From JAGXLC01 sp046545815 (GTDB taxonomy: Bacteria; Bacteroidota; Bacteroidia; Bacteroidales; UBA12077): 64,000 nt of DNA. The translations under genes were made by a program, and so were the position numbers. The notes under the pieces were generated by a model, which ran no database searches, was not told the origin of the DNA, and worked only from the letters and a program-made list of their open reading frames with translations. The DNA is taken from NCBI GenBank assembly GCA_046545815.1, contig JBKGZA010000001.1:1-64000 (forward strand). Direction: 5' to 3'. The number at the start of each line of letters is the position of its first letter. The first letter of the stretch is position 1. Positions 26,265 to 35,704 of the stretch are shown here, one piece after another.

Positions 26265-28496
26265 CTACTTTCCAACCAATTTAAACTCCCTTTCCTTAAT
26301 ATCTTCAGAGCTGCTTCCAATAAAAACTTTAAATTCGCCAGGTTCGGCTTCAAATTCCATGTCTTTTGTATAGAATGCCAGATCATCTGAGGAAATCTCA
26401 AAAATCACATCCCGCTCCTCGCCGGGCTGAAGGAAAATCTTCCTAAAGTCTTTCAGTTCTTTTACCGGGCGGGTAACACTTCCAACCATATCGCGCGTGT
26501 ACAACTGAACAATTTCTTCTCCCATCCTGTCACCGGTATTCTTTATGGTTATACCCACCTGCAGGGTTTCTCCAAAATTGATTTCTTGCTGACTCAGGCG
26601 GATATCCGAATAGGAAAAGGTGGTATAGCTCAATCCATAACCGAAAGGATACAAGGGTTTATTGGGTCCATCAATGTATTTGGAGGTATATCTTACTTCT
26701 TCCTGTTTCGGCCGCCCCGTGTTTTTATGTTCATAATTGACGGGAGTCTGACCCACTGCATAAGGAAATGAAACCGGTAACTTCCCTGAAGGGTTATAAT
26801 CTCCAAAAATTACATCGGCCAGGGCATTTCCTCCTTCTGTGCCGGGCAGCCAGGCTTCAAGAATAGCAGATGCAGCAGTATCAACCTCGGGAATGGCAAG
26901 AGGCCGTCCGTTCATCAAAACGACAATCAACGGTTTATTAAGTTTGGCGAGTTCCATCACCAGTTCCTTCTGCACGCCTGGGAGATCAATATTCATCCTG
27001 GACAGGGCTTCTCCACTCATCATAGCACTTTCACCAACTACTGCGACTATTGCCTCAGCACGTTTCGCCTTTCTAATGGCATCCGCAAACCCTTCCTTAT
27101 TCTTTCCGGTGATATTACAACCTTTGGAATAACGAATGTTTGTGTTATTCCCTATCTTCGATTTAAAACCTTCCATTGTATTAACCACATGTTCTGCTTC
27201 TCCGTGTGCAGACCAGGTACCGATATATTCTTCATCTCCCTTAACCAGGGGTCCGATAAGTGCTATATTGGATAGATCTTTGCTCAGAGGAAGTACATTA
27301 TCTTCATTTTTCAACAATACCATAGATTCAGAGGCTATCTCCCGGGCATGTTTTCTATGAGGTTCGGCAAGAAGCAATTCTTGTTCCCTATCCTCATCGC
27401 AATATTTATAAGGATCATCAAAAAGACCCAACTCAAATTTCTTTCTCAGAATTCTTCTTACGGCTTCATCTATCTGGGATTCGCTAATCTCGTCGTCTTC
27501 CAGTAAATTCTTCATTTCCTGCAGGTAAATACGACCCTCCATATCCATATCCACACCGGCATTCATGGCAAGACTACCTGCCTCATATTCATTTTTGGCA
27601 AAGCCATGAACGATCATTTCAGATACAGAGCCCCAGTCGGAAACGATAAATCCGTTAAAATCCCACTGATCTTTGATAATATCTTTTACAAACCGCTTGC
27701 TTCCGGTTACAGGTACACCGTTAAGCTCGTTGAAGGAGGTCATGTAAGTGGCTACGCCGGCTTCCTGTGCAGCTTCAAAAGGAGGGAGAAATGTCTCTTT
27801 CAGGCTCCGGATGGACATATCCACGGTATTGTAATCCCGGCCGCCCAGCGGGGCACCATAAGCCACATAGTGCTTTGCACAGGCAAGCATGGTATAATTG
27901 TCATCCAGAAAACCTCCCTGAAAGCCTCTTACTCTGGCCTTAGCCACTTCTGAACCCAGATAGGGGTCTTCACCGGCGCCTTCCATAATACGCCCCCATC
28001 TGGCATCACGAGATACATCTACCATAGGTGCAAAAGTCCAATGCTGACCGGCCGCAGTGGCTTCAACAGCAGCAATACGGGCAGAGCGCTCTATGACAGG
28101 AAGATTCCAGGTAGCAGTTTCACCCAAAGGTATAGGAAAAATGGTTTTGTATCCATGAACCACATCATATCCAAAAATCAGGGGAATACCCAAACGTGTC
28201 TCTTCCACGGCAATTTTCTGCAGTCTTCGGGTATATTCGGCTCCATTAACATTTAACATGGAGCCTATCTGTCCATCCCTGAGCTGTTGGACATAGTCCT
28301 GATCCATCGTAACAGGTCCGGTCACTTCTCCCTCACCGGAAATTAGATTTAGCTGACCAATCTTTTCTTCGAGTGTCATCAGCTTCAACACAGAATCAAC
28401 TTTTTCGGATATCTCGTCATCAATCCGGGTTTGTCCGCTGGAACCAAAGGCAATAAAAACCAATAAAACAGACAATAACAGGTTAACAAATTTCAT
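26265..28496 (-). CDS. bglX: Glycoside hydrolase family 3 beta-glucosidase (BglX-like)
   Basis: A 743-residue exported enzyme with a signal peptide (ends GSSGQ, about residue 22). Domains in order: the GH3 N-terminal barrel with K208-H209 and nucleophile D287 in IVSDWGSVSE, the GH3 alpha/beta C-terminal domain (about 390-590, LLKNEDNVLPLS, VLMNGRPLAIP), and a fibronectin III-like domain at the end (about 660-735). It removes terminal beta-linked glucose (or xylose) from oligosaccharides, probably in the periplasm. Length is typical of BglX. No T9SS C-terminal sorting domain is visible. The sugar transporter gene follows. Confidence 0.94.
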   Translation of the reverse strand: MKFVNLLLSVLLVFIAFGSSGQTRIDDEISEKVDSVLKLMTLEEKIGQLNLISGEGEVTGPVTMDQDYVQQLRDGQIGSMLNVNGAEYTRRLQKIAVEETRLGIPLIFGYDVVHGYKTIFPIPLGETATWNLPVIERSARIAAVEATAAGQHWTFAPMVDVSRDARWGRIMEGAGEDPYLGSEVAKARVRGFQGGFLDDNYTMLACAKHYVAYGAPLGGRDYNTVDMSIRSLKETFLPPFEAAQEAGVATYMTSFNELNGVPVTGSKRFVKDIIKDQWDFNGFIVSDWGSVSEMIVHGFAKNEYEAGSLAMNAGVDMDMEGRIYLQEMKNLLEDDEISESQIDEAVRRILRKKFELGLFDDPYKYCDEDREQELLLAEPHRKHAREIASESMVLLKNEDNVLPLSKDLSNIALIGPLVKGDEEYIGTWSAHGEAEHVVNTMEGFKSKIGNNTNIRYSKGCNITGKNKEGFADAIRKAKRAEAIVAVVGESAMMSGEALSRMNIDLPGVQKELVMELAKLNKPLIVVLMNGRPLAIPEVDTAASAILEAWLPGTEGGNALADVIFGDYNPSGKLPVSFPYAVGQTPVNYEHKNTGRPKQEEVRYTSKYIDGPNKPLYPFGYGLSYTTFSYSDIRLSQQEINFGETLQVGITIKNTGDRMGEEIVQLYTRDMVGSVTRPVKELKDFRKIFLQPGEERDVIFEISSDDLAFYTKDMEFEAEPGEFKVFIGSSSEDIKEREFKLVGK

Positions 28497-28649
28497 AACG
28501 GATAATTTTTTAGATTTTTAAATTTAATAATTTTTGGAAAGAACGGGCAGTCCGGATGATAAAATTCTTTAATTTTTTTATTCTAACCGATCTTTAAAAG
28601 AATGGTATCCACAAATCGAACATAGTTCATAACGAGGAAAAATATAACA

Positions 28650-28700
28650 AAAGAAGGTGTTCAGGAAGCTTAAAAGCTGGGTTTGCTGAATTCCTTCTTT
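28650..28700 (-). terminator. Putative terminator after the 1018-residue protein gene
   Basis: AAAGAAGG (28650-28657) and CCTTCTTT (28693-28700) enclose an inner TTCAG/CTGAA pair and AGCTT/AAGCT. On the minus strand the stem is followed by TGTTATATTTTT. It lies 25 bases after the stop of the upstream gene. Confidence 0.55.
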
Positions 28701-28724
28701 CAAAACAAGATAAAACATATGGGA

Positions 28725-31700
28725 TTACCATCCGCTGCCTCTAATAAAGAGCCCGAAGGTAATGTTTTTATCGCTGCGCTGGAAAGGTATAGCGGCATAA
28801 GGTTCGAGTACGGCATATCCGAAAAGATTAATCCGTAGGGCAACCCCTGCACTAAATATGGGTGTATTTCTCTCGCTTAAAGGCTTCCATGAAAACGTAA
28901 GATTGTCATAACTCTCTGTAGCAAAACCACCATCAATAAATCCTACCAATGTAGTATACAGATATTTAGACTTTATGTAGGTTAACCGCTCCGGGCCGCT
29001 GAACGGGAGACGCACCTCTGCATTGATTACACCCATTTTTGATCCGACCATATAATTTAAATTCTGATAAACAGAGCCATACCCCTGCGACTGATCATAC
29101 GAATTGTAGGAATATCCCCTAACATAATAATGGTCACCAACATATAAAGGATACAATTCATTTGCATCTGGCCCGTACCGGGCATAATGAAGCGCACGAA
29201 TACCAAAGCTCCATGGATTCTGGAAATAATAATTTCTGTAATCAATTTGCGTAGTAGCGATATCATATGATGCAAACATCTTACCTACCTGAAAACGATA
29301 ACGATAACCACCTAAAGGCCCGGTGATTCCAAAATTGGTATCATCTCCCACATAAGCCAGATAGGTATTCCCTACATAAAACGGGTCCGGCTCTTCTTCG
29401 GGAATTCTCTCCTTTTTCCTGTCTATCAATAAATTTCCATGATAATAGTTGTTAATTTGCTGAACCATATAGCTATATCTGGAAAGTGAGCCCCCTGCTT
29501 CAAAACGGAGTTTCTTAGACAGCGGATATTGGCCGAACAAGGCCACCTGATCATGAAAAATCCTTGTCTGCTGAATAATAAAATTACTTACCGGTACGGT
29601 GCCTTCGGATGTTTCAATACTATCCTGAGGATTAAAGCCATAATAGGAATATCTGTAAGGAATGTGGCTCAGTGAACCACCCCAGTTCAAACGTGACTCC
29701 TGATTCAGATAAGAAACATATCCTCCGAAATCATATATTTCACCTTGTACCTGTAAATTGGTTATCAATTGATGGTGCTTCAAAACATCACTCCAAAGGG
29801 CAGTAACTCCACCGGAAGCATAAGTTCCAAACTGACTGGATCCTACTCCGGCACCTGTGCTTCCAAGATAATCGAGCTGAAATTCAGGATCATAAGGTTT
29901 ACTGTTAAAAGATGCGTCCGAAATTGGTGAATGGCGTTTCAGATTGTTATCCACAATATTAAGAACCCTGTCTCTTCCCGGAGGGAGGAAAGAGGCACCT
30001 TTTTCGGCAAGATTTCTGTCTACCCTTTCTCTTTCAAAATCCTCTGGTTCTGCCATATATACAGAATATTTTCCGTCTTCGTACAAGGTATAAGCAATTT
30101 CTCCGGTTTCACTTGCCACGCTGTATGCCGGAGACAGATCGGTAATGCCGCTGATGCCGGTTATAAAATCGGTTAATTTATAAACATTTTGTGTTTCCAG
30201 CTCATATTCATAAAGGTTTCGCAATCCCTCAGCATGAGAAAGGAAATACAACGATTCACCATCCGGAGAAAACTGAGGGCTGAAGTTATCACTATCGGGG
30301 AAAACCGGCAATAATTCAATATCTCCGGTTTCAACATCCAGAATACACAATCGATATTTACCATAGGTTGGGGTCTCAAAATCAGTATCCGGGCCTCTTT
30401 CAGAAACGAAGGCGATCTTCTCTCCATCGGGTGACCATGAAGCATGCAGGTCAGAATAAGGATCATCAGTCAGTTGCTTAATCCGACCGTTTTGTATATG
30501 GTATGTATATAAGTCACTTTGACCATCTACCAGTCCCGTCAACAGAATCTTTTCTCCGTCCGGTGACCATTCGGGATTGTCAAAGGCCTGAATATTCTTT
30601 AAATCTATTTCATCTGCCACATCTACATTATCTCCTTCTATATCGGCAATAAGCAAACGGTTTCTCCCCTTGGCAATGGTGGTAAGCACATACCGTTCTC
30701 CATTTGGAGAAAAAGAGCCGGCAGATTCAATATAATTATAGTTGTCAATATCTCCCTGTCTCACTGCACTGGTTAACTTTTTTATAATCTCCCTGTTTTC
30801 TGTATTGGCCATCAATATATCTACAGTAATCACATTTTTATTGGAGATGAAAGTCATATGTTTACCATCCGGGCTTAACACCGGAGAAAGGTTCAATTCT
30901 CCGGAGGTTTGAGGGCTGAACATAGTTCTTCCCAAGGTATTAATTGTATCTTCCTTAATATAGGGCGCATAAGTTTTCTTAACCGATTTTTCCCAGAGAT
31001 TTGAGAGACTATCGGTAGTCATACCAAACAGATTATTCACAGCCCTGTCAAGGCCATATTTGGCTGTGGCCAGCAAAACCGGCTCGATCATGGCATCCCC
31101 CCAAACACCTGTTATAAAGGACCAAAAAGCATGCCCATAGCGATAAGGAAAATATTCATTAGGTTTGCGCGTCATATCCTCTATAGAGGGTATATCATCC
31201 TGTAATATGGCATCGCGCATCCACATGGCCGTTTTGTCATCCGAAGGCCCGATAGACAAATATTCGGCCATGCCTTCAATCATCCAGAGAGGAATATTCT
31301 GAAGAGACTGAAGACCCAACGTATCATTCTGCTTAACCATGTTATACTGAAAAACGTGTATCATCTCATGGCCCAAAACATGATCTGTTTCTCTGTTTGA
31401 GATCATAAAAGGCATGACCACCCTTTTTCTCAAGGCTTCGGTTACCCCTCCGGTACCCACACCAATTTGTCCACCTATTACAGTAGTTTGCTGGAAATCA
31501 GGATGATTATTGTAGGCAATAAGCGGGTTTTGTGTAATGGTATCTCTAAAAATGGCAAAATGCCGATCATACCAATGTTCAGTTTGCTTCCCCAGCCTTT
31601 TTATTGCATCATTGGAATTCATATAGTTATATATCTCAAAATGCGGGGTTTCATATATCTCAAAATCAAATTGTTCATAATTCACTTTATTCTGTCCAAA

Positions 31701-31781
31701 ATATTGGCCAAACGTAAAAAAAGGAAGGACCATCAATCCCGCACCCACGAAGCCAGTGAAAAACAGTCTTCTTAACATCAT
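28725..31781 (-). CDS. Fusion: gluzincin-type peptidase domain, TolB-like propeller, surface-antigen beta-barrel
   Basis: A 1018-residue exported protein (signal peptide to about residue 25, ending FTFG). Residues 40-280 carry the zinc-peptidase motif H138-EMIH with a third-ligand candidate in WMIEGMAEYLS (E169 or E173), as in gluzincins (peptidase MA-like). Residues about 290-570 hold at least five TolB/WD40-like blades marked by SPDGK/SPNGE/SPDGE motifs. From about 640 to the end the sequence is rich in alternating beta strands and resembles a BamA-like (surface antigen) barrel, ending GLFIRGSGW. I read it as an outer-membrane protein with a large periplasmic or surface module. Substrate and partners are unknown; similar proteins exist in this phylum as uncharacterised entries. 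Confidence 0.8.
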   Translation of the reverse strand: MMLRRLFFTGFVGAGLMVLPFFTFGQYFGQNKVNYEQFDFEIYETPHFEIYNYMNSNDAIKRLGKQTEHWYDRHFAIFRDTITQNPLIAYNNHPDFQQTTVIGGQIGVGTGGVTEALRKRVVMPFMISNRETDHVLGHEMIHVFQYNMVKQNDTLGLQSLQNIPLWMIEGMAEYLSIGPSDDKTAMWMRDAILQDDIPSIEDMTRKPNEYFPYRYGHAFWSFITGVWGDAMIEPVLLATAKYGLDRAVNNLFGMTTDSLSNLWEKSVKKTYAPYIKEDTINTLGRTMFSPQTSGELNLSPVLSPDGKHMTFISNKNVITVDILMANTENREIIKKLTSAVRQGDIDNYNYIESAGSFSPNGERYVLTTIAKGRNRLLIADIEGDNVDVADEIDLKNIQAFDNPEWSPDGEKILLTGLVDGQSDLYTYHIQNGRIKQLTDDPYSDLHASWSPDGEKIAFVSERGPDTDFETPTYGKYRLCILDVETGDIELLPVFPDSDNFSPQFSPDGESLYFLSHAEGLRNLYEYELETQNVYKLTDFITGISGITDLSPAYSVASETGEIAYTLYEDGKYSVYMAEPEDFERERVDRNLAEKGASFLPPGRDRVLNIVDNNLKRHSPISDASFNSKPYDPEFQLDYLGSTGAGVGSSQFGTYASGGVTALWSDVLKHHQLITNLQVQGEIYDFGGYVSYLNQESRLNWGGSLSHIPYRYSYYGFNPQDSIETSEGTVPVSNFIIQQTRIFHDQVALFGQYPLSKKLRFEAGGSLSRYSYMVQQINNYYHGNLLIDRKKERIPEEEPDPFYVGNTYLAYVGDDTNFGITGPLGGYRYRFQVGKMFASYDIATTQIDYRNYYFQNPWSFGIRALHYARYGPDANELYPLYVGDHYYVRGYSYNSYDQSQGYGSVYQNLNYMVGSKMGVINAEVRLPFSGPERLTYIKSKYLYTTLVGFIDGGFATESYDNLTFSWKPLSERNTPIFSAGVALRINLFGYAVLEPYAAIPFQRSDKNITFGLFIRGSGW

Positions 31782-31995
31782 AACTTTTCTATATTTATTT
31801 TACCAAATTAACAAAAAATCGTTATATTTAAAAATTAACAGAAACCACATAAAATGATGTACCACATGCTTAAACATACTCAACTTTTTCATAAATACAA
31901 CGAATAATTATGGTTAAAGTTTATAATTGATATAATTTTAGGCGCTGTTTATTAAATTGGTTGTTGTGAATTAGAATGAAATAAAACGAAAATTT

Positions 31996-33087
31996 ATGAA
32001 ATCAAACACATTTTCAGTTATCATGGCCGGAGGTACAGGAACACGCTTCTGGCCCCTGAGCACTAAAAATAAACCCAAACAGTTCCTGGATATTCTTGGT
32101 ACAGGAAGAACCTTGCTTCAGCAGACTTTTGACAGACTTTCAAAGATCTGTCCTGTGGAGAACATATATATTGTAACCAATGAATTATACCATGAACTGG
32201 TGAATGAACAATTACCAAAGCTGGAAGACAATCAGATACTTCTGGAACCAGAAAAGAAGAATACAGCTCCCTGCATTGCTTATGCCAATTATAAAATCCA
32301 AAAAATCAACCCAGAGGCAAATATTGTAGTCTCTCCCTCAGACCATCTGATACAAAATGAGGAACAATTCCTTGAGGTACTGAAAGAAGGTTTGGATTTC
32401 ACTGAGAACCACGATGCCCTGCTAACATTAGGGATTAAACCCCACCGGCCGGAGACCGGATACGGCTATATACAGAGGGAAAACAATCGGGAAGTGGACG
32501 GATATAAAAACCTTCACAAGGTTAAAACCTTTACAGAAAAACCCAATTACGATCTGGCAAAAAAGTTTTATGAGAGCGGGGAATATTCCTGGAATTCAGG
32601 AATATTCATCTGGTCTCTTAAATCCATCATGAACTCATTCACCAAACACCTTCCTGATATCGATCAATTGTTCAGGGAAGGAGAAAACGTTTATCATACA
32701 GCGGAGGAATCAGATTTCATCGCCAACGTTTACTTCAAAAGCAAAAGTATTTCTATCGATTACGGGATTATGGAAAAATCAGAAAATGTATATGTACTGG
32801 CCTCCAATTTTGGGTGGGCAGATTTGGGCACCTGGGGTTCGCTGCAGAAATTCCTTCACAAAGATGATAACGGAAATTCGGTATATGGTGACAACGTCAT
32901 GTTATATGATGTAGAAGACTCTATTGTCAATTTCTCCAATAACAAAATAGTGGTCATAAAAGGCCTGAAAGACTATATCATTGTAGAATCGGATAACAAG
33001 CTGATTATCTACAACAAAAAGGACGAACAGGAAATCAAACAGATTGTAGAAGAAATCAAAGAAAAAAAAGGGGAAGAATATATCTGA
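31996..33087 (+). CDS. manC: Mannose-1-phosphate guanylyltransferase
   Basis: A 363-residue nucleotidyltransferase that makes GDP-mannose from GTP and mannose-1-phosphate for polysaccharide and glycoprotein synthesis. It starts with the signature MAGGTGTRFWPLS (from residue 10) and has ILLEPEKKNTAPCIAYAN, VSPSDHLI and VKTFTEKPN, all typical. The phosphomannose isomerase domain of bifunctional ManC/AlgA is absent, so it is the short monofunctional form. It stands alone, and a large palindromic terminator lies directly after it. Confidence 0.94.
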   Translation: MKSNTFSVIMAGGTGTRFWPLSTKNKPKQFLDILGTGRTLLQQTFDRLSKICPVENIYIVTNELYHELVNEQLPKLEDNQILLEPEKKNTAPCIAYANYKIQKINPEANIVVSPSDHLIQNEEQFLEVLKEGLDFTENHDALLTLGIKPHRPETGYGYIQRENNREVDGYKNLHKVKTFTEKPNYDLAKKFYESGEYSWNSGIFIWSLKSIMNSFTKHLPDIDQLFREGENVYHTAEESDFIANVYFKSKSISIDYGIMEKSENVYVLASNFGWADLGTWGSLQKFLHKDDNGNSVYGDNVMLYDVEDSIVNFSNNKIVVIKGLKDYIIVESDNKLIIYNKKDEQEIKQIVEEIKEKKGEEYI

Positions 33088-33091
33088 AAAA

Positions 33092-33163
33092 AGAGAATTG
33101 ACTGGCATTAAAAAATCCCGCACTATTTACAGTGCGGGATTTTTTAATGCCAGTCAATTCTCT
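33092..33163. terminator. Bidirectional terminator with perfect 33-base arms
   Basis: Arms 33092-33124 and 33131-33163 are exact reverse complements around the six-base loop ATTTAC. The inner stem is AATCCCGCACT/AGTGCGGGATT, bounded by A and T runs that act as the U tract in both directions. It separates the convergent manC and gldN genes; its far end is five bases from the gldN stop. Confidence 0.9.
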
Positions 33164-33168
33164 GATTA

Positions 33169-34017
33169 CTAATATTCCCAAAGATCATGTTCAAATTCAA
33201 ATATCTCCTCCCGTATCCTTTTAGCTTCAAGCAAAGATTGCTTGCCGGTGGTGTATTCATTAATCAGCCTGTCGCCGTGAACGTTTGTTTCCCGGACTAC
33301 ATATGAATTGAACCTCCTCTGCTGAAACCAGTCTTCATAGCTGATCCTTTGGGCATCATTCTGTCGGTTAAATACTTCAAAGTTCGCCAGCAGATCCCTT
33401 GCTTCAGGGTAATGAACCCAAAATGCCTGACTTTTTCTCTCTTCTCCGGTATCATCATCAACGTATTCCCGGATTGGGCAAATTGAAACCACCCTAACTC
33501 TCATGTTTGAATATTTTCGATCAAATACCCATTGCTCCTTAATCATATATTGCTTAATCTCGTCATATCGCACACCGGTTTTTATCGTAGTATCTTTGGT
33601 ACTTCCATCCTCCTGCTGAATTTCCTGAGTTTCCTCTCCTGCACCCAATTCCTGTAATACTTCATCTGGTGTATAGGTTTCCTTAAGCTGATCGGTGTGA
33701 TACGCCGTTATTTCCTCATTTTTTATGCCATGTATAAGAACCTGAATCAGACTTTTGCGGTCTTCCATCTCTTCTTCCGGAAAATATAAAACCTGGTTCA
33801 TTCGCTTCCGGCAGTCAATCATCTGCCATAATTTCTTGGACCACATCACGTCCGCTTCTCTGATGGAAACATAATCAAGCGGCTTTTTCTCGGGCACATT
33901 TTCTTTGGTATATATATTGTCGTCTACCTCCTGCGCCCCAACCCTTTCAGGATTTACCGCAAAAACCATTGCACCTAACAAGAAAAACAGAACTAGTCGT
34001 TTCATAAATTTATCCAT
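33169..34017 (-). CDS. gldN: Type IX secretion/gliding protein GldN (PorN)
   Basis: A 282-residue exported protein (signal peptide to about residue 29, ending RVGAQ; an internal start at 34005 is possible). The conserved GldN part is recognisable in SIREADVMWSKKLWQMIDCRKRMNQ (about 52-76) and VFDRKYSNMRVRVVSICPIREY (about 172-193). GldN and GldK form the periplasmic ring of the T9SS under the outer membrane. It is the last gene of the porP-gldKLMN run, 21 bases after gldM. Confidence 0.94.
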   Translation of the reverse strand: MDKFMKRLVLFFLLGAMVFAVNPERVGAQEVDDNIYTKENVPEKKPLDYVSIREADVMWSKKLWQMIDCRKRMNQVLYFPEEEMEDRKSLIQVLIHGIKNEEITAYHTDQLKETYTPDEVLQELGAGEETQEIQQEDGSTKDTTIKTGVRYDEIKQYMIKEQWVFDRKYSNMRVRVVSICPIREYVDDDTGEERKSQAFWVHYPEARDLLANFEVFNRQNDAQRISYEDWFQQRRFNSYVVRETNVHGDRLINEYTTGKQSLLEAKRIREEIFEFEHDLWEY

Positions 34018-34038
34018 TTTAAATTATTCTTTATATGC

Positions 34039-35691
34039 TTATTGAATCGTAAACGTGATCGGATCTAGATCCTTAGCAGAACCATCAGGCCCTACTGCCT
34101 GCAAATCCTCAAAATTAACCTTTCGCCCCCTTGCCAGATTATTATCGAACCAATTGCGGACCTCCTGGTCAAACTGGTTACCCTCTTTTCTCAGCGTTTT
34201 TACATAACCGCCTTTGTCGGTGGTTGTAATCGTATATTGAGTAACTTCGTACTCCAAATCAAACAGAAAATCTTCCATAACTGCAAAAATGCCACTTTGT
34301 GCCTTAAGGACCTCTTCGCTAATGTCTCCTCCGCCTTGCTCGGCAATCTGCGCAGAAGGCGTAGGCAACTCTTCTACTCTGAAATTCTTGGAACCAAAGG
34401 ACCGGGTCCGGCCATTCATTTCAGCCTCTACGGTTATCACACACTCCTGACCGACATCGCTTGGTTCAACCTCGAATTCACCGGCTCCGGTTCTACGGAT
34501 ATCACCATTTTGTACACTGGGGCGAATCTTACCGGGTGGAACACTTGGAAGAGAAATGCTCACCGGATTTGGAATGCCTACATAAAATACATTCATTTTG
34601 GTAGGGGATATCACAAGGTTCGGTCTGACCACCTCATACTCTTGCCGGAAAGGTTTTTTGATAAAATTTCCTTCGGGTCCCATTAATTTTATAATGCCAC
34701 CCCATTCATGCATGCCTGTCTGATTGGCAGGTCGTGAAAACTTTCCTTTTCCGTTTACCACAGATAAAGTATCGTCAACCTCAGACATAACCACTTCATA
34801 GCTTCCGTCTTCCTGACGAACACTGTCCCATTCTCCGATTATAACCTGTGGAGGAGCAGTGGTGTCTCTTGCAGCAAGAAATACATCTGCGGAATATTCA
34901 TTTCCCTGAACGAGATAATTGGAATTGGGAATCACTGTAGCCTCTAATTTATTGAATGAGAATGATCCGGCTTCTATCTGATTGTACAAATATTGTATCG
35001 CCTCAGATTCAGCATTTCTTACATCCGATTGTAATGTACTTATAACTGGTAATACGGCACCAAGGGGTATATCATAAAAATGTTTAACCTCCCAGCTTTT
35101 CTGTTCACGTCCCTCGGCAGGAGTAGGATCTGATGTATCCAAAGCTTCTTCAAGGGTCTCTATAATCTTTGTGTCTTCTTCATCAACAAACCCCAATAAA
35201 AATTCCCTGAATTCACTAATACTGTCTTTAAGCTGATAAGCTTTCCCATCAAAATTCTCACCGATCATCACCCGGGTTACCATATCCCATTTATCTTCTC
35301 CCACTACATTTTCATGCAAAACCTTTATTTTCCCGTCTTCTTCTACCAGTGCGGTATTCTCCTCTATATTCTCTCCCTGGTTTTTCTTAAGCATCTCCAC
35401 TTTTAAATTCTGCATAAAATTATATAAACTATCCGCCCGGACTCTTACTTCAAAAGCCTTATTCTTCCATTCTCTGGCTTTTTCTTCGTTTTTAGTCATC
35501 TCCTGCTCGAATTCCTTATAAGTTGCCTGATTTTTCTTGGAAAAATTTTCTGTGGTGCTTTTTATGCCTTCATTAACCAGACGAAATGCATCCAGTACTT
35601 CAGCCGATACATTCAGTGCCAACATAGCCGTGAGCACCAAATACATCATGCCAACCATCTTCTGTCTGGGAGTTTCGTTACCACCTGCCAT
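34039..35691 (-). CDS. gldM: Type IX secretion/gliding motor protein GldM (PorM)
   Basis: A 550-residue protein with a single N-terminal TM helix (about 12-30; MVGMMYLVLTAMLALNVSAE) and a long periplasmic part, matching GldM. The GldM dimer spans the periplasm in several stacked domains and, with GldL, forms the proton-driven motor of the T9SS. The start GGNETPRQKMVGMMYLVLTA is characteristic. It is slightly longer than the usual 510-520 residues. It starts 13 bases after gldL. Confidence 0.95.
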   Translation of the reverse strand: MAGGNETPRQKMVGMMYLVLTAMLALNVSAEVLDAFRLVNEGIKSTTENFSKKNQATYKEFEQEMTKNEEKAREWKNKAFEVRVRADSLYNFMQNLKVEMLKKNQGENIEENTALVEEDGKIKVLHENVVGEDKWDMVTRVMIGENFDGKAYQLKDSISEFREFLLGFVDEEDTKIIETLEEALDTSDPTPAEGREQKSWEVKHFYDIPLGAVLPVISTLQSDVRNAESEAIQYLYNQIEAGSFSFNKLEATVIPNSNYLVQGNEYSADVFLAARDTTAPPQVIIGEWDSVRQEDGSYEVVMSEVDDTLSVVNGKGKFSRPANQTGMHEWGGIIKLMGPEGNFIKKPFRQEYEVVRPNLVISPTKMNVFYVGIPNPVSISLPSVPPGKIRPSVQNGDIRRTGAGEFEVEPSDVGQECVITVEAEMNGRTRSFGSKNFRVEELPTPSAQIAEQGGGDISEEVLKAQSGIFAVMEDFLFDLEYEVTQYTITTTDKGGYVKTLRKEGNQFDQEVRNWFDNNLARGRKVNFEDLQAVGPDGSAKDLDPITFTIQ

Positions 35692-35704
35692 TTAAAACAA
35701 CATT

